The position numbers and the translations under genes were made by a program. Below the pieces are notes generated by a model. That model searched no databases. It saw only the letters and a list, made by a program, of their open reading frames with translations, and was not told the origin of the DNA. A stretch of DNA of 64,000 nt from Cyrtodaria siliqua (lineage: Eukaryota; Mollusca; Bivalvia; Adapedonta; Hiatellidae): the NCBI GenBank assembly GCA_037043455.1, contig JAWPHD010000130.1:186001-250000 (forward strand), read 5' to 3'. Positions 1 through 11,920 of this stretch are shown here, piece after piece. Within the stretch, counting starts at the first letter, position 1. The number at the start of each line of letters is the position of its first letter.

Positions 1-101
1 AAGTCACTATTCATTAATCTCTAGTCACATGTCATTAGTCACAAATCACTAATCACTAGTCATTAGTCACAAGTCATTAATCACTAGTCATTAGTCACAA
101 G
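1..101. repeat. 28-bp minisatellite (window edge)
   Basis: About 3.5 imperfect units built on the words CATTAGTCACAAGTCATTAATCACT run in from the left edge of the window. The array is truncated by the window start. No coding potential is seen. Confidence 0.75.
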
Positions 102-256
102 TAAGCCAATTTATAAAAATATTTATAGTAGAATGGTTGTGTTCAATCTTCAGCAACACACATGTCAAAATGCAGGTTGCCGTAAAAAGAAATTGCTAAA
201 TTAAATTAAAGAAAACTTATATTGGTCAGTAGATGGATGGATGATTCCTAATCAAA

Positions 257-331
257 TTCGCTACCGGGGTTTGAACCCACGACCGTAGGTTCCTGAGGCG
301 AGCGCCAAACTTCTGAGCCAATGCCACCACC
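257..331 (-). repeat. tRNA-like SINE head
   Basis: Read on the minus strand, this has an A-box-like TGGCTCAGAAG and, about 35 bases further on, a B-box-like GGGTTCAAACCCC, spaced as in a tRNA-derived pol III promoter. There is no complete cloverleaf that I can fold, so I read it as a SINE head or tRNA pseudogene rather than a working tRNA gene. Confidence 0.5.
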
Positions 332-378
332 AAATGTTTCAAAAGCTATATATCAGTGAAATCAAAGTAGATACAAAA

Positions 379-533
379 GTCGAACAGGAAATACAGCATT
401 CAAGTAAAAACAATCATAGAAATCGACAATAAGTGGATATAATAGTCGAACAAAATACAGCATTCAAGTAAAAACAATCATAGAAATCGACAATAAGTGG
501 ATATAATAGTCGAACAGGAAATGCAGCATTCAA
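379..533. repeat. 66-bp tandem repeat, 2.3 copies
   Basis: The unit beginning GTCGAACAGGAAATACAGC is repeated head to tail. The middle copy has lost a few bases of the GGAAAT portion. The small ORF that starts in the last copy (497-730) shows no recognisable protein and is not called. Confidence 0.8.
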
Positions 534-2514
534 ATACCACAGTTAACTACAAACACGCACAGAAACAAACAACAACTACAAAGACGAATAAAAGGCAAGA
601 AATGACATCGCAACATAAAAGGGTGTACAATAGGGCCTTGGAATGGTCAGTCGTAGAAATAGGCCGATGGGGGTTTAAAACAGATAATCTAATAATAAAA
701 CATTTGACATGCTGTGTATCTCTTTATTAGATGACTGTTACAGATTTACAAAAAAATCAAAGTTCTGAAAGCACTGATGGACTAGGGGCTTTGGAAATTG
801 AACAGTTATGTTGAGTGTACATGGTGTAAGAGCATTTATGAACATAAGTTCTGTGTTCTGTGTCGAAATTGGTTCTGTGTTGACAAAACTGGCGGAAAGC
901 GTCTTTTGAGTTCGAAGGGATCAGATTGCAATTATTAAATTCCTACGCTTGCATCGGATAGAAATATGGGCCGTATGGGTTATACGTTTAGGAAAAATAC
1001 ATCTCATTTTATTATTGTTTACATATTTTTTTTATTGTGTTATGTATTCCATCATTTATTAATTCGGAGCAACATTATTCGTATCTGTACAAAGTCGGAT
1101 TCGAAAAAAATCTTCTCCACTCGATTAATAGTGATCCCGGGTCATAAAATCAACCAATCTCTACCCAGAGTTGTCGTTCCTTGCATACACAAATGTACCA
1201 AGAATCTTGGCAAACGATGAAAAACGGTGGAAATGCAAAATTTCTTGATGACACTAACATTTTTCTGAATTAACTTCATATGAAATGCTTATATTACAAA
1301 GAAAACAATTTTCGGCTTGAATGTTTTAAATATACAGTAAATTATGCTCAGGATTATATTGCGGTAGAATAAAGGTTTGTACTTAAATATCACTCCGCCG
1401 TCAAAACTTTAAAATAGGCACCACCAAATCGTCCACATAGCGTAACATCAAAGCGATTTGCTTACCAGCATTTTCCAGTATCACACAGATATTAACAACA
1501 TACTTAAATTAAAGTACTAACCTATACTATATATCAAAATGTAGATAATAAGTCGTGTTTCTTTCGATTGTTTACATGTCAATCAACGGCCGATAGTTGG
1601 TGGTGTCACGGTGTTTAAATTTCTGTTTCTATTTTTATATTTTAGCTATGGTCATGTGACAAATTATCATGTGATCGCAGACTACTTTCTTAGACGTTGA
1701 CAGAGGTCAATGTAATGCCTCTGGGAGAGATTGGAAATCAACGCGTGATCAGTCTGAAATGCCGCTTCTACACGTAGTAATAAAAAAATTAAATTCTGCA
1801 ATTATAACATTTTGACGAATACTTTCTTTAAGATTGTCTCCATTAGGTGACGGATGTTCCATTTTTCCGCTGATATCGCAAATGTTTACCTCTGTTCTTT
1901 TTTGCTGAAAAATAACTACTTTTGCTCGGAAGCATTGGTCCTTTCGACATTATGCAAATGAGCTACTTTATCCCAGGTTTGCAAAGGTGGATGTACGGGA
2001 TCCAAGCGGGGTTTACATTATTTCGAGATAAAATATATCATACTTGTTTCTTGTCTTAGTAGAAAAAAAGTATAGGCCCAAACATCACATTCTTCAATTT
2101 TCTTTCCATTTCCCACAGCTTATTTACGATATATTTGTCTGATCCGGAGAATTATTTCTTCTCTACACAAGGCCAGGGCGCCTATGAATATGCATACAGT
2201 GAGTGTGTGTGTATAAGCGTTTATTTATCCTCGCTGTATTGCACTAAGCATTTTAGCGAGCAGACCTAGGTTTTAAGTCTCATCCGAAGGACTGGTAAGG
2301 TAGGAAATACTTTTGAAATATTTCGGTAATTAACCCAAATTCGGTCCTGGCTGGGATTGAACGCGCGTTGTGAGTGGGATGTGCTTACCGCTTTTATGCG
2401 AATGAACATCCAATCAAAATGACAGCTGACTGTTAGCGTAGTGAAACATTACGTCAATGAGGATCTGTTGCGGCTTCTGGCGTGCTCGAATTGTGTCGCC
2501 TGCTAAGGACTAGG
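534..2514. other. no gene recognised
   Basis: AT-rich sequence with only short chance ORFs (497-730, 966-1220). Around 2190-2400 a stretch with GGCTGGGATTGAACGCGCG resembles a degenerate tRNA-like B box in a SINE-type repeat, but too weakly to call separately. No splice-bounded exon or RNA gene was found. Confidence 0.5.
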
Positions 2515-3072
2515 GCTTGAAAAGCCCCTAGTCCAAAAAATTAAACAAAAAATGACCCCAAATCCCGCCCGCCCCACCCACCCTGGGCCGACGTTCGAGT
2601 TTGCGAAATATAAAAATCGTTTGATATGTTGTTTATCTTTTATAGACGATTACTTATACCAAGTTATGTGCAAAAATATAAAAAAATGACAGTGTAACCC
2701 CCCCCCCCCCCTGAGGGCCCATGGTCTCAGAGCCAAAAATAATAGTGCTCTTGCACCACGCCGTATCATATGCTGATGTCATACCCCAAGTTTACTTGAA
2801 TTCCGTTCAGCGGTTTAGGAGGAGATGCGGTAACGGACAGACTGGCTGACGGACCCCCCCCCCCCCCACGAGGGCCCCTGGGCTCAGAGCCAAAAATAAT
2901 AGTGCTCTTGCACCACCCCGTATCATATGCTGATGTCATACCCCAAGTTTACTTGAATTCCGTTCAGCGGTTTAGGAGGAGATGCGGTAACGGACAGACG
3001 GGCTGACGGACGGACGGACAGACCGACAAACGGAAGCGATTTTAATATAGCATGTTTTTTTCAAAAACGTGG
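2515..3072 (+). repeat. duplicated ~156-bp core repeat with GGACGG tail
   Basis: Two near-identical ~156-bp monomers (from about 2712 and 2868) each carry a GAGGGCCC word, TTCCGTTCAGCGGTTTAGGA and a poly-C tract. They are followed by a short GGACGGACGGACAGACCGAC tract and the end sequence near 3060. Monomers followed by a GGACGG microsatellite match the design of the Helentron-like elements elsewhere in the window, but neither end can be fixed here. Confidence 0.6.
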
Positions 3073-3075
3073 GTA

Positions 3076-3606
3076 TAAAAAGCCACAAAGCAAGTACTCA
3101 ATGACTTGGCACAAGCCAGGGCAACAAGAGAACAAACTGGTAAGGGTACGACAAGACACGATTCAAGACAAACATCAAACGCTACCATTCTTAGACATCA
3201 TAATGGGGTCCACAATATGTCCGGTTATCGCACAATCAAAGTGGAAAACATATAGTGGCGAACTGTAAAGGGGTCAACAACTTGCAACAACTGTAAAGGG
3301 GTCAATGCATGCAGTGTGTTGCAAAATGATAGGCTCATAACCTCTTTTGATAAACGTTTTAACACGTTTTATAAATATTGTATGAGAGTGATTAGTACCA
3401 AGAATCTTGCGAAGTTTGTAAATCACATCACCATAGAAGTCGGGTTGTGTTAATCCTTGTCGCAGATTACCACAATTACAAGCATACACAAAAGGCACGG
3501 TATATGACATCACAACATAAATTGGTTGACAACAAGGCTACCACCTAGATCAGTGGCAAAAAAAAAAGTCACTGGGTGTTTAAACCAGGTTCTACGGTGA
3601 AACAGC
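3076..3606 (-). pseudogene. 5'-truncated Naiad-type Penelope-like element copy
   Basis: The minus strand encodes a stretch closely matching the C-terminus of the larger element at 12.1-15.3 kb (shared words QPDFYGDVIYKLRKILG and FIKRGY.PIILQ). It is followed by the same 3' untranslated sequence, ending near 3076. Upstream of the truncated coding part, at about 3490-3606, lies sequence matching the far 3' tail of the big element (near 15550-15665). Tail sequence therefore sits in front of a 5'-truncated copy, the pseudo-LTR arrangement known for Penelope-like elements. The ATGATG and TTTGATGTTTGTC words that flank the SECIS-like hairpin in the big copy are present, but the hairpin between them is shortened. 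Non-functional remnant. Confidence 0.8.
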
Positions 3607-3782
3607 AGAATTATGGCTCTTGATTTGTTGAAAAATGCTGTTCTTTGCTTTGTTAAACTTAAACATAATTACCTAATATTTTCTGTTGTCATTACTTTTC
3701 ATACTAATAGCATAGAAGCAGTAGGTATAACAGTCTAATAGGAAATTTAGGTCTATGAAAGTCATAAAACCGCAATATCCCA

Positions 3783-5801
3783 CCTTAAAGACCCAACATC
3801 CGATCAGACCTTCGGATGTAAATTAACTCTGCTGTGTGTGTGTTTTATCAGTGAGTGGCAATACAGTGTTAGCTAAAAATAGATTGGGGGATTGCAGCCG
3901 ACAGAAAACACATTGTTTACCTGTTGATTGTTAGTAATTCCCATGAGTTTTAAACAGATACGACATAATTTTCTCTTCCAAGTGATTAAATACATGTAGA
4001 CTTGTATGTCCCATACACTAAAAATGTACACAATAACTGTATTTATAATATTCAGTAGTTTTATTATTCTAAAACATAGTCCACATAATTCAGCCAAACC
4101 AATGGAATGTTTTTCTTTTGAGCACTTTTATTTTATTTTTTTTCTTGACAAATTGTCATCCATTAGTATATGTTTAATGAATGTGTAATCTGTATACAGC
4201 AACACTGTTCCACAAATACCAGGCATAATCAGTATATATATGTCAACACCTGTGATAAGGTTGCATTGTAAGTATCATGTTCTGCTGGTCCAATTAGCCT
4301 GAATCATAATTGGACAATTCCATTACAAGTAAGGTAGAGGATCCATTTCTGCACTTTTATTTTCCCATTTGTTTTATTCATTTCTCATCATACATTCTAA
4401 ACAAACATATGCGTAATCTAATTACTCGCATGTCATCTCTAAATATGTTTATTTTATGTTATTTAAACGCTCTAAATAATAAAAGAAATAGTTGATTAAC
4501 CTATATAAATTGAACTCCACCATACTGTTCTTGGCGGCATGTTGGCATTTTAATAAAATGCGGTGAAGTGATATGTTTTAGAAATTGATGAAAACGTGTT
4601 ATATTTTTATTTTGTGTGTGATGGATACATCCAAAATATTTGTGTTATCATTATTAGTTAACGAAGAGAAAAAACTTACAGCTGAAGCTCTTTTTAATCA
4701 TTACAATTGGAATTTTATTGAAATAAACAAATCACCAGAACAACAAAATAATGACAATGTGCAACATGAGCTACCAATTAATTCAATTCAAGAAAGTGGG
4801 TCTATTCAAACAGGAACATGATGCTCAAGTTTTATCAATTAACGATGTTACAGAAACAGATTTGATGACAAATGTAGATGATTCTTGTGATTACACATGA
4901 ACTATCATGGCTTGGAAGTGGGTCAAGACCACATGCCAAAAATAAAATTTAAAGAAGGGTAAGATACAAGAAATGTTGGTCAATGCTCGACAGAAGAAAT
5001 GCTTGGTGCAAAACTAAGTAACTTGTTAGAAAGGCTAGATTAATAAAAAGGGACCACGTAGATGAGTGTTGTTAGAATTCAAAGAGAGATAATGCCAGAA
5101 TGTGTATTAAACTTAGTAAGATCTCGCTATCCTAACCTACCAGAAGAGCCTTATACCGGTCAGTGTTGGTAATACAACACAATTGTGATATAATTTTAAT
5201 ATATGTACTGTTGCACAGATTATTCAATAAAAGGATATGTGTATACATCAGTATTTGAGCAACAAAACACAAACAGTATAATACTAAAATTGTAAAAATG
5301 ATGCAAACTTCGACTTGTGAAAACATTAGTAAATGTTTAGAAATATGGATATAAAATGCTGCAACACAAATGTACATGTATTTGGAGAATTTCACAAATT
5401 AAAAACATCCAAAGTAAGTGCTAAGCATGTTTATTATACACATTTTACTAACCTGTACAGCAATAACATACTACCATGTGTTTCTTGTTCATTTGTTTAC
5501 AAACAGTGGAGTCACATGATCTCATGAATACTTAGCTCCTCCCATAAATTTGAAATTTGAAATTTTGGTTTGATGATTTTATTTAATTATGAAAATCAGA
5601 AAGAACCATATAACACTATTTTCATAATAATGAAAGGAAATCAATTAAACTTCAAGCATATATTTTTTGAAAGATAACTATAACTGTTTTTATGAGTTTT
5701 TAAAGAAAAAGTGTCCCTGACATGAAACATGTTCAAATATACAAGGGAAACCACCCCCAGCCATTACCTCCCTTATATACCCCAGTTGGGTCTTTAAATG
5801 A
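3783..5801 (+). mobile_element. ~2-kb DNA transposon-like element with TTAA termini
   Basis: The ends read TTAAAGACCCAAC (3783 on) and GTTGGGTCTTTAA (to 5801), a perfect 13-bp inverted repeat including TTAA. The tetranucleotide could be a piggyBac-type target duplication or part of the TIR. The interior is AT-rich with broken coding remnants at 4588-5172. Superfamily is not established. Confidence 0.5.
4588..5172 (+). pseudogene. degenerate ORF inside the TTAA element
   Basis: An open stretch of about 77 codons (4588-4821) is followed after stops by a second stretch near 5070-5172 that translates with a protein-like composition, including VLNLVRSRYPNLPEEPYTG. I do not recognise the family. 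Its position inside inverted termini suggests a decayed transposon-encoded protein. Chance ORFs on the minus strand overlap the region. Confidence 0.35.
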
Positions 5802-6496
5802 TCTTGTTATATAAACATGATTGAAAACCAATAAAAATCAATTATGTGCTGTAATTCTAATGACACGTCCTTTGTATCTTATATTTGCATAAATCGTTAG
5901 ATTTTAGTTTATCTGTTTAGTTTATTTATTGACTAAATAGTACCATGCAGTCAAACTTAACCAATACAGTACCACAGGCCTCTTACAAATGATGACCTAT
6001 GGATACATTTGCTCCGAAAGAATATGGCCATGATCTGAGAAGAAAATATATGGTTTGTGGATAAACACCCAGATCATCATAAGTTTTTATTGGTCGTCCC
6101 CACAACTTGTATTTGTTTGTTTGCATTTTTCCCCCAGTTTTACACTTTGTTACCTGTTTTAGAGTTTAAACTGAGTTTTTGGACTTTAATAGATTTATTA
6201 AAAATGTATGCATAACGCTGTTTTTATTTCTTCCTACATCACATATTACGTTCAGTTATAGATATCGTAAGATCTGTCGAGAAATGTAAACCATAATTCC
6301 AGAGTGGAAATAGGGGATGCGGGATTATTCCGTTACAGCATTTGTATGAAACACGAAACAATTTTCTGACATGGAAATTGTTTTGTATTAGTATTGTTTA
6401 TCTAAATAGCTAACTCCGAAACGCATCATTTTCTTTCGCATTTGCATGGCTTTTTACTTTTAAGTATACAATGATCCACTGTGTTTGCATACCTTT
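5802..6496. other. no gene recognised
   Basis: AT-rich unique-looking sequence between two mobile elements. No coding region, RNA gene or clear repeat is visible. Confidence 0.5.
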
Positions 6497-6502
6497 CATG
6501 CT

Positions 6503-8042
6503 AGTAGTACTGTGGACGCTTTGGCATCACGACTGCGCAGGCGCGGGTGCCCTTTTGTTTTCTAAAAACAGAACGTGGTATAAAGTTGGTCACTCCTCAT
6601 TTGCATATGAATGTATTGTGGGTAGAGAGGATTAGTGACAGGATGTTCTAACAAAGGATATTGACTTAATCCTTTAGCGTACCCACGCGATAGGATGAGT
6701 GTCATAGGTTAATCCCTCTATTTAATCGACACTATTGAGAGACAGGATGTCGGAGTTCATTTTGTATAAAAACCGCAGAGGGGATTACTGACAGGATGCT
6801 CGTACAAAAGGTATTGACATTTAGACTTAATCTATGGACATTATAGAGACAGGATGTCTGAGTTCCTTTTGTATAAAAACCGCAGAGAGGATTACTGCCA
6901 GGATGTTGGAACAAAAGGTATTGACATTTAGACTTAATCTGTGGACATTATAGACAGGATGTCTGATTTGAAAACAAGATTTGACATGTTAAGACCTTCA
7001 ATAACTAGACTTGACGTTGATTTCTATAGCACAAACGGACACGACCGCTATGGAAATCGTGAACAAAATACCGGAAACACTATTATACTAATATTTTGAA
7101 CACAATATTTGACATTTAGGACTCGACTGTAGACGTTCATTAATTTTAATTACTTATTGGCAGTTAATTAACAAGTGATACACATGTATACAAAAGTCTC
7201 CTCAATGAGTAGTTGAATCCACGGAGTGATTTTGTACTAGCTTAATGAAACTCGCATATCCAATCTCATCACCACCACCAACACACCACCAACAACATCA
7301 GCGACACCAAACACAACAACAGCAACAACAACAACAACAACAATATCAGCAACAACAACAACTACAACAACAACAATACCACCAACAACGACACCACTAC
7401 CAACAATTAACCACACCACCATCAACAACAGCAACAACATCCAACACCCACTGACATTTCTAAAATTTCATCTAAACACATCCATGATCACTTATGAAAT
7501 GTACTTTAATAGAAGTCGTATTCTACATAACTAGAATTGTACATGTTGATACATGTATTGTCCAAATATTGTGATTTGAACTTGGCTTAACAAGTCACTG
7601 AAGTCATTTCTATAGAAAGTTGATCATGTATTTACTTTAAGTATTAAGTCGCCCAGGTAACGGATTAACTTTTGACCATTAGGGGATTAAATCGTAAATT
7701 TTTTACCGAGTTAAAGAATTCATGTTTATACGTTATAAAAATGATATCCGTACATGTTCAACATTTTTATACCTAGCTACGTATATTTATATACCAAAAT
7801 GTTCGGAATTTCGCGCGCTATCTGATGGTATAACAAATGTGAAACTTTTGATTCGGACTTAAAATCAGTTTTATAACCTTAGGGTATCATTTAATGTCTA
7901 ATGTTCAATTGTATTTCATTTTCTAACACATCTCACAATGGCCTTTCGAATAAACCTTGTAATTTAAACCATATACAACTGATACCATTTGATAGATATG
8001 TTTACGCTGATTCTAAAAATGTATACTTTTGTTTATCTATCT
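6503..8042 (+). repeat. left terminal inverted repeat of the Polinton-like element
   Basis: Matches the reverse complement of 9764-11375 throughout, with scattered substitutions and small indels (for example the repeated ACAGGATGTC / GACATCCTGTC words and the CAA-rich tract). It contains internal ~120-bp near-duplicates around 6745-6965 with the words GACAGGATGTC and GTATTGACATTTAGACTTAATC. Confidence 0.8.
7245..7454 (+). repeat. (CAA)n/(CCA)n microsatellite in the left TIR
   Basis: Trinucleotide-rich tract. Because the period is three it opens ORFs on both strands (poly-Gln/His on plus, Val-rich on minus) that are artefacts. The mirrored tract lies in the right TIR at about 10440-10625. Confidence 0.85.
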
Positions 8043-8770
8043 CATTTGGGAGCTCAGTGAGCTTAAGGGTACTGTCAGGATACTGACCACCACCACCACC
8101 ACCACTACCATAACCACAACCACCACCACCACCATAACCATCACCATAACCACCACAACTCACCACCACCAACCACCACCACCACCATCCAACAATACCA
8201 CCACCTTAGAAGCACCCCTGTAGCACCCCTACAGCACACCTGCAGCACCCCTACATCACCCCTGCAGCACCCCTGCAGCACCCCTACAGCAGCCCCTGCA
8301 GCACCCCTAAAATCAATTAGTCAGCGTTAGGTACGATTCTAAACGATTTCCGGACTTATTTCTCATTCCTCCTCAATACTCCTCTGCCTCCTCCTCCTTC
8401 TCATTGCTCCTCAATGCTCCTCCTCCTCCTCCACAATCATCTTCCTCCTCAATCCTCCTCCTCTTCCTCTTCAAATAATTTTACATTACCCTTACTGTAC
8501 CCTTATAGTACCCTGATAGTACCCCACAGTACCCTCACATTAACCTCACCTCAGTACCCCCACAGTACCCTCACAGTACCCACAGTAACCCACAGTACCC
8601 CCCACAGTACCCTCACAGTACCACGACAATACCCTTACTCCTCCGCCTCCTCACTCTTCCTCCTCAATCCTCACAGTACCCTAACAGTACCCCCACAGTA
8701 CCCTCACAGTACCCACAGAACCTCACAGTATCCCCTCAGTACCTTTACGCTCACGGAGCTCCCAAATGAG
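8041..8770. repeat. nested inverted repeat enclosing simple repeats
   Basis: A perfect 15-bp inverted pair (CTCATTTGGGAGCTC at 8041-8055 and its complement at 8756-8770) encloses a run of simple arrays: (ACC)n at 8086-8215, CAGCACCCCT units at 8216-8310, CTCCTC-rich sequence at 8360-8465 and ~11-bp CAGTACCCTCA units at 8480-8745. A small element or cassette may have been inserted here. The ORFs at 8029-8872 only reflect these arrays. Confidence 0.6.
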
Positions 8771-8938
8771 CTCCGGTTCTCCCAATATTCGTATTCTGTC
8801 ATCCAACCAATGCAATATTTCAGACCAATCAAAACATCTCTTTTTTTTGTGGCCGATCTGAGCACAGTGTAAATAACTAAAGTCTGAAAGAATACGTAAG
8901 AAATCCGAGAGACTTATTAGAGAGACAATTCTACAAAT

Positions 8939-9361
8939 ATGGGTTTCTACCTAATCGTAACTTCCCAGGCCAAGACCTACATTTACCCTAATACTCCTGC
9001 GGACTTTACGGTACCGTGTCCCGTGGCTACACAGTTTGAAAGGAAATTGGGAGTGTGACCTCGTCGAAATATCGTTGGAGTGCGAATTTACTCCAAAAAG
9101 CGACAGACTTTACATTTGCGGCATTTTTTTGGAGAGACGTACATCAACCTTCACAGAAGTCAGGTGCTGAAGAACGTCGAGATTCGGGGAAATTATAAAA
9201 TATACTTATCTGAGCGGTATGACAACCCTACATACGTTCCGCTTATTCAAGTGGGGCAAGAATGCGTTCGTTTTTACTTCCTATACGAAGACTTGAAGAC
9301 GGTGAACTTTACGTCTAATGCTCTCCATTGTGTCTTACACGTCAGACAACAGATTGGCTGA
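8939..9361 (+). pseudogene. broken ORF, possible Polinton-associated capsid-type protein
   Basis: The spacer carries protein-like coding sequence starting at the ATG at 8939 and ending at a TGA at 9359-9361. Continuity needs at least two frame changes (near 9055 and 9170). AATAAA follows near 9466. The reading resembles, from memory, proteins often found beside Polinton structural genes in invertebrate genomes, but the middle of that family is missing and I cannot confirm it by alignment. With only remnants left it cannot make a complete protein. Treat function as unproven. Confidence 0.4.
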
Positions 9362-9763
9362 TTTCTACATGCAGTCAATTTAAACAATTACTATAAACTG
9401 TATATGTGACATGTATATATATATATAGTTTTATCAATGTTAAATCTGTTATGTGTTGAGTTTAAAATAAAAATAGTCAAATCAATGACAGTGTGTTATT
9501 ATTTTACATTCTCTTGTATTTACGGACTTGAAAAAAAAAAGACACCAAATATGTGTAAATAAGACTGAAAATGTGAAAGATATGTCACTTCCGGTTGTAT
9601 TCTGAACTACTTCCGGTTTGGTCTACAATCAAATATCGTTCGAAAATACCTTTAAAATGATACGATTCAGTCCATTAATTAGATAGTTATGGATAAAGTT
9701 TGGACCAATCAGAGGCTACGATTATGTCACGTGACCCCTAAACAGTAATATCACCGTAACTAT

Positions 9764-11375
9764 AACAGATAGGTAAACAAAAGTATACATTTTTAGAATC
9801 AGCGTGAACAGATATATCAAATGGTATCAGTTGTATACGGTTTAAATTACAAAATAAGTTTTTTTTAATGCTCTTATGCAATAATTTTAAAAGTAAACAA
9901 AATCGACCCGAGAACCCTAGGTTTATTCGAAAGTTCATTGTGAGATGTATAAGAAAAATGAAAAAAAAAAGAACATTAGACATTAAATGATACCCTAAGG
10001 CTATAAAACTCATTTTTAGTTATTTTCCGAATCAAAAGTTTCACATTGGTTTATACCATCAGATAGCGCGCAAAATTCCGAACATTTTGGTATATAAATA
10101 TACGTAGCTAGGTAGAAAAAAAATTGAAAATAGACGGGTATCATTTTTATAACGTATGAACATGAATTCTATAACTCGGTGAAAATTTACGATTTAATCC
10201 CTTAATGGTCAAAAGTTAATCAGTTACCTGGGCGACTTACTATTTAAAGTAAATACATGATCAACTTTCTGTAGAAATGACTTCAGTGACTTGTTAAGCC
10301 GAGTTCAAATCACAATTTTTGGGCAATACATGTATCAACATGTACAATTATTGTTATGTAGAATACGACTTCTATTAAAGACAGAGTACATTTCATAAAT
10401 GATCATGGATGTGTTTAGATGAGTTTTAGAAATGTCAGTGGGTGTTGATGTTGTTGCTGTTGTTGATGGTGGAGTGGTTTAATTGTTGGTAGTGGTGTCG
10501 TTGTTGATGGCATAGTTGTTGTTGTAGTTGTTGTTGTTGCTGATATTGTTGTTGTTGTTGTTGCTGTTGTTGTGTTTGGTGATGCTACTGTTGTTGTTGG
10601 TGGTGGTTGTGTTGGTGTTAGGTGATGAGATTGGATATGCGAGTTTTATTAAGCTAGTACAAAATCACTCCATGGATTCAACTACTCATTGAGGAGACTT
10701 GTGTATACATGTATAACACTTGTTAATTAACTGTCAATAAGCAATTAAAATTATGAACGTCTACAGTCGAGTGTCACATGTCAAATATTGTGTTCAAAAT
10801 ATTGGTATAATAGTGTTTCCGGTCCTTTGTTCACGTTTTCCATTGCGGTCTTGTCTGTTTGTGCTATTTATAGAAATCAAAGTCAAAAAAAGTATGATAA
10901 TGGACCTTTGGAAACGGCCGAGCACGACACATACGAAATATTGCAGTCTCGGTTTGATTGAGACTGTTCAAGTCTATTTATAGAAGGTCTTAACATATCA
11001 AATCTTGTTTTCAAATCAGACATCCTGTCTCTATAATGTCCACAGATTAAGTCTAAATGCCAATACCTTTTGTACGAGCATCCTGTCAGTAATCCCCCTC
11101 TGCGGTTTATATACAAAAGGAACTCAGACATCCTGTCTCTCAATAGTGTGGATTGAATAGAGGGATTAACCTATGACACTCGCCCTATCGCGTGGGTACG
11201 CTAAAGGATTAAGTCAATATCCTTTGTTAGAACATACTGTCACTAATCCCCTCTACCCACAATACATTCATATGCAAATGAGGAGTGACCTACTTTATAC
11301 CACGTTCTATTTTTAGAAAACAAAATGGCGCCCGCGCATGCGCAGTAGTGATACCAAAGCGTCCACAGTACTACT
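9764..11375 (-). repeat. right terminal inverted repeat of the Polinton-like element
   Basis: Reverse-complement partner of 6503-8042. It is about 70 bp longer overall because of small insertions and deletions such as the A-rich stretch near 9860-9970. Divergence from the left arm suggests an old insertion. Chance ORFs here (9738-10013, 10753-10983, 10883-11143) are not supported. Confidence 0.8.
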
Positions 11376-11584
11376 CATGATGTTACCTAAATGTGTAAGA
11401 ATTAGCTTACAATAACAATACACCTGTCGCAACAGATCTTTCGACATCTATAATTATACATATTAATGAGCTCCCTGTCTACGTTCAAAGCGGCATCAAC
11501 ATATGTGGAAAGTTAAACATTTGGCTTCAGGAGGTAATACAACTCTTTAATTTCAGTTGAACATGATTGTTTTAGAGATGCATG

Positions 11585-11701
11585 GATTTCGGTAGACAAG
11601 TCGATCAGGAAGACGTAAGTGCTTGTTTGGATGCATACATCTACAAACTCGCACTTATGTATCCAAGCACGCACTTCCTGGTCGACTTGGCTACCGAAAT
11701 C
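11585..11701. repeat. ~117-bp hairpin (MITE-like inverted repeat)
   Basis: Arms of about 46 bp (from GATTTCGGTAGACAAGTCGA and its complement ending CTACCGAAATC) flank a short loop, with a few mismatches. No target duplication is evident. It lies upstream of the large Naiad element and is probably independent of it. Confidence 0.65.
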
Positions 11702-11920
11702 TCGACCACCAATTGAAATAGCTCAAAATCCATTAATTCGGGCTTGGCATAAGGAATATCAGCGCTCATATGAGCTCATATAATGTGGATGTTCAAGTGC
11801 AGGGCAATAGTATCAAGCTCTGCTTGGACCAGCCCCATGAAGCTTTATTTTAAAAATTCGCAACATATCGGATACGTTTCATTAACCAGGTTTTAAAAAA
11901 CAAATGCACCATCGAATCTC

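Larger units (their letters stand above)
6497..11381 (+). mobile_element. Deleted Polinton/Maverick-like element with ~1.5-kb TIRs
   Basis: A 4,873-bp unit (6503-11375) begins AGTAGTACTGTGGACGC and ends with the reverse complement. Flanking hexamers are CATGCT (6497-6502) and CATGAT (11376-11381), a 6-bp duplication with one mismatch. AG...CT ends, a 6-bp target duplication and long TIRs are Polinton/Maverick hallmarks. The ~1.7-kb spacer lacks polymerase, integrase, protease or ATPase and keeps only a broken ORF and simple repeats, so this would be a non-autonomous deletion derivative. Confidence 0.6.

Noticed and set aside
257..331. A functional tRNA gene
   Set aside because: A- and B-box-like words are present but I could not fold a complete cloverleaf, and the context is that of a SINE head.
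7237..8872. ORFs in trinucleotide and CAGTACCC repeats (poly-Gln/His, Val-rich, Ser/Pro-rich)
   Set aside because: Direct products of microsatellites inside a transposon arm and spacer. The mirrored arm breaks the same frames.
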